DNA of 64,000 bases from the NCBI GenBank assembly GCA_903903635.1, contig CAIUZK010000203.1, positions 1-64,000 on the forward strand. The letters run 5' to 3'. This document shows, piece after piece, positions 63,940 through 64,000 of the stretch; position 1 is the first letter of the stretch, and every line of letters starts with the position of its first letter. Both the position numbers and the translations under genes were made by a program. The notes beneath the pieces were generated by a model. That model saw only the letters and a list, made by a program, of their open reading frames with translations, did no database searches and was not told the DNA's origin. This stretch comes from an uncultured Bacteroidota bacterium. GTDB lineage: Bacteria; Bacteroidota; Bacteroidia; Chitinophagales; Chitinophagaceae.

Positions 63940-64000
63940 GTTCCACCATATTGCGAAGTTATATTTCTTTTTTATGAGACGTAAAATCTGCGAATAATAA

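Overview
The window looks like a chromosomal segment of a Bacteroidota bacterium, most likely a member of the Chitinophagaceae or a close relative. GC is moderate to low. The signs are: a type IX secretion (T9SS) C-terminal sorting domain, SPOR, HU-like and TonB-type envelope proteins, a RicT homologue with the Cys-rich N-terminus usual in this phylum, the rpmB-rpmG-DUF4295 ribosomal cluster, the tiny ribosomal protein THX, the archaeal/eukaryotic-type prolyl-tRNA synthetase, and several upstream sites that fit the Bacteroidota -7 consensus TAnnTTTG. No rRNA, tRNA or CRISPR array was recognised. Most of the window is ordinary core genome. The accessory part consists of decayed mobile and toxin-antitoxin remnants and of intergenic repeats.

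Layout. 0-5 kb: proS, a secreted Tyr/Trp/Gly-rich protein, a FadL/OmpP1-type outer-membrane protein and ruvX. 5-6.4 kb: a mobile-element graveyard. It holds two REP-like hairpins, a REP-associated tyrosine transposase gene with an in-frame stop, an istA fragment of an IS21-family element, and eight degenerate copies of a ~23-bp repeat that I read as the terminal repeats of that IS21 element. 6.4-8.3 kb: rplY and prs. 8.3-9.2 kb: a non-coding stretch holding a vapB-vapC remnant. 9.2-12.5 kb: a TolB-propeller/amidohydrolase fusion. 12.5-13.3 kb: a zeta-like ATPase with a small overlapping partner. 13.3-18 kb: a MacAB-TolC-type tripartite efflux operon with 4-bp overlaps. 18.3-29 kb: a stress and envelope block with a PAS histidine kinase, a REC-CRP response regulator, a triple-BON protein, Hsp20, an Mla-type lipid transporter (mlaE frameshifted), a GyrI-like protein and a P-type cation ATPase.

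29-37.2 kb: a TPR membrane protein, gmk, a bacilliredoxin, then the outer-membrane assembly cluster uppS-bamA-ompH-ompH. 37.4-40.5 kb: a large T9SS cargo protein. 40.9-44.9 kb: an RRM RNA-binding protein, a sugar epimerase, THX, HU, DUF4286, a long decamer repeat array and rsgA. 45-53.2 kb: a TonB-dependent receptor, a 1029-aa TPR protein, a second outer-membrane barrel and a HU-like/SPOR protein, all on the minus strand and very close together. 53.6-64 kb: ricT with a long disordered tail, an Old Yellow Enzyme, SRPBCC and DUF3810 genes, a secreted protein, a palindromic repeat cluster, an acyl-CoA mutase large subunit, a small membrane protein, a tandem 109-bp repeat, rpmB-rpmG-DUF4295 and bshB1.

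I did not find a clearly new multi-gene system. The observations most worth following are the IS21/REP-transposase chimera with its repeat arrays, the palindromic repeat with a compensatory stem change, the mlaE frameshift, the zeta-like two-gene unit, the RicT tail, and the receptor/TPR/barrel/SPOR envelope operon. All calls come from reading the sequence and from knowledge of the families; no database search was run.
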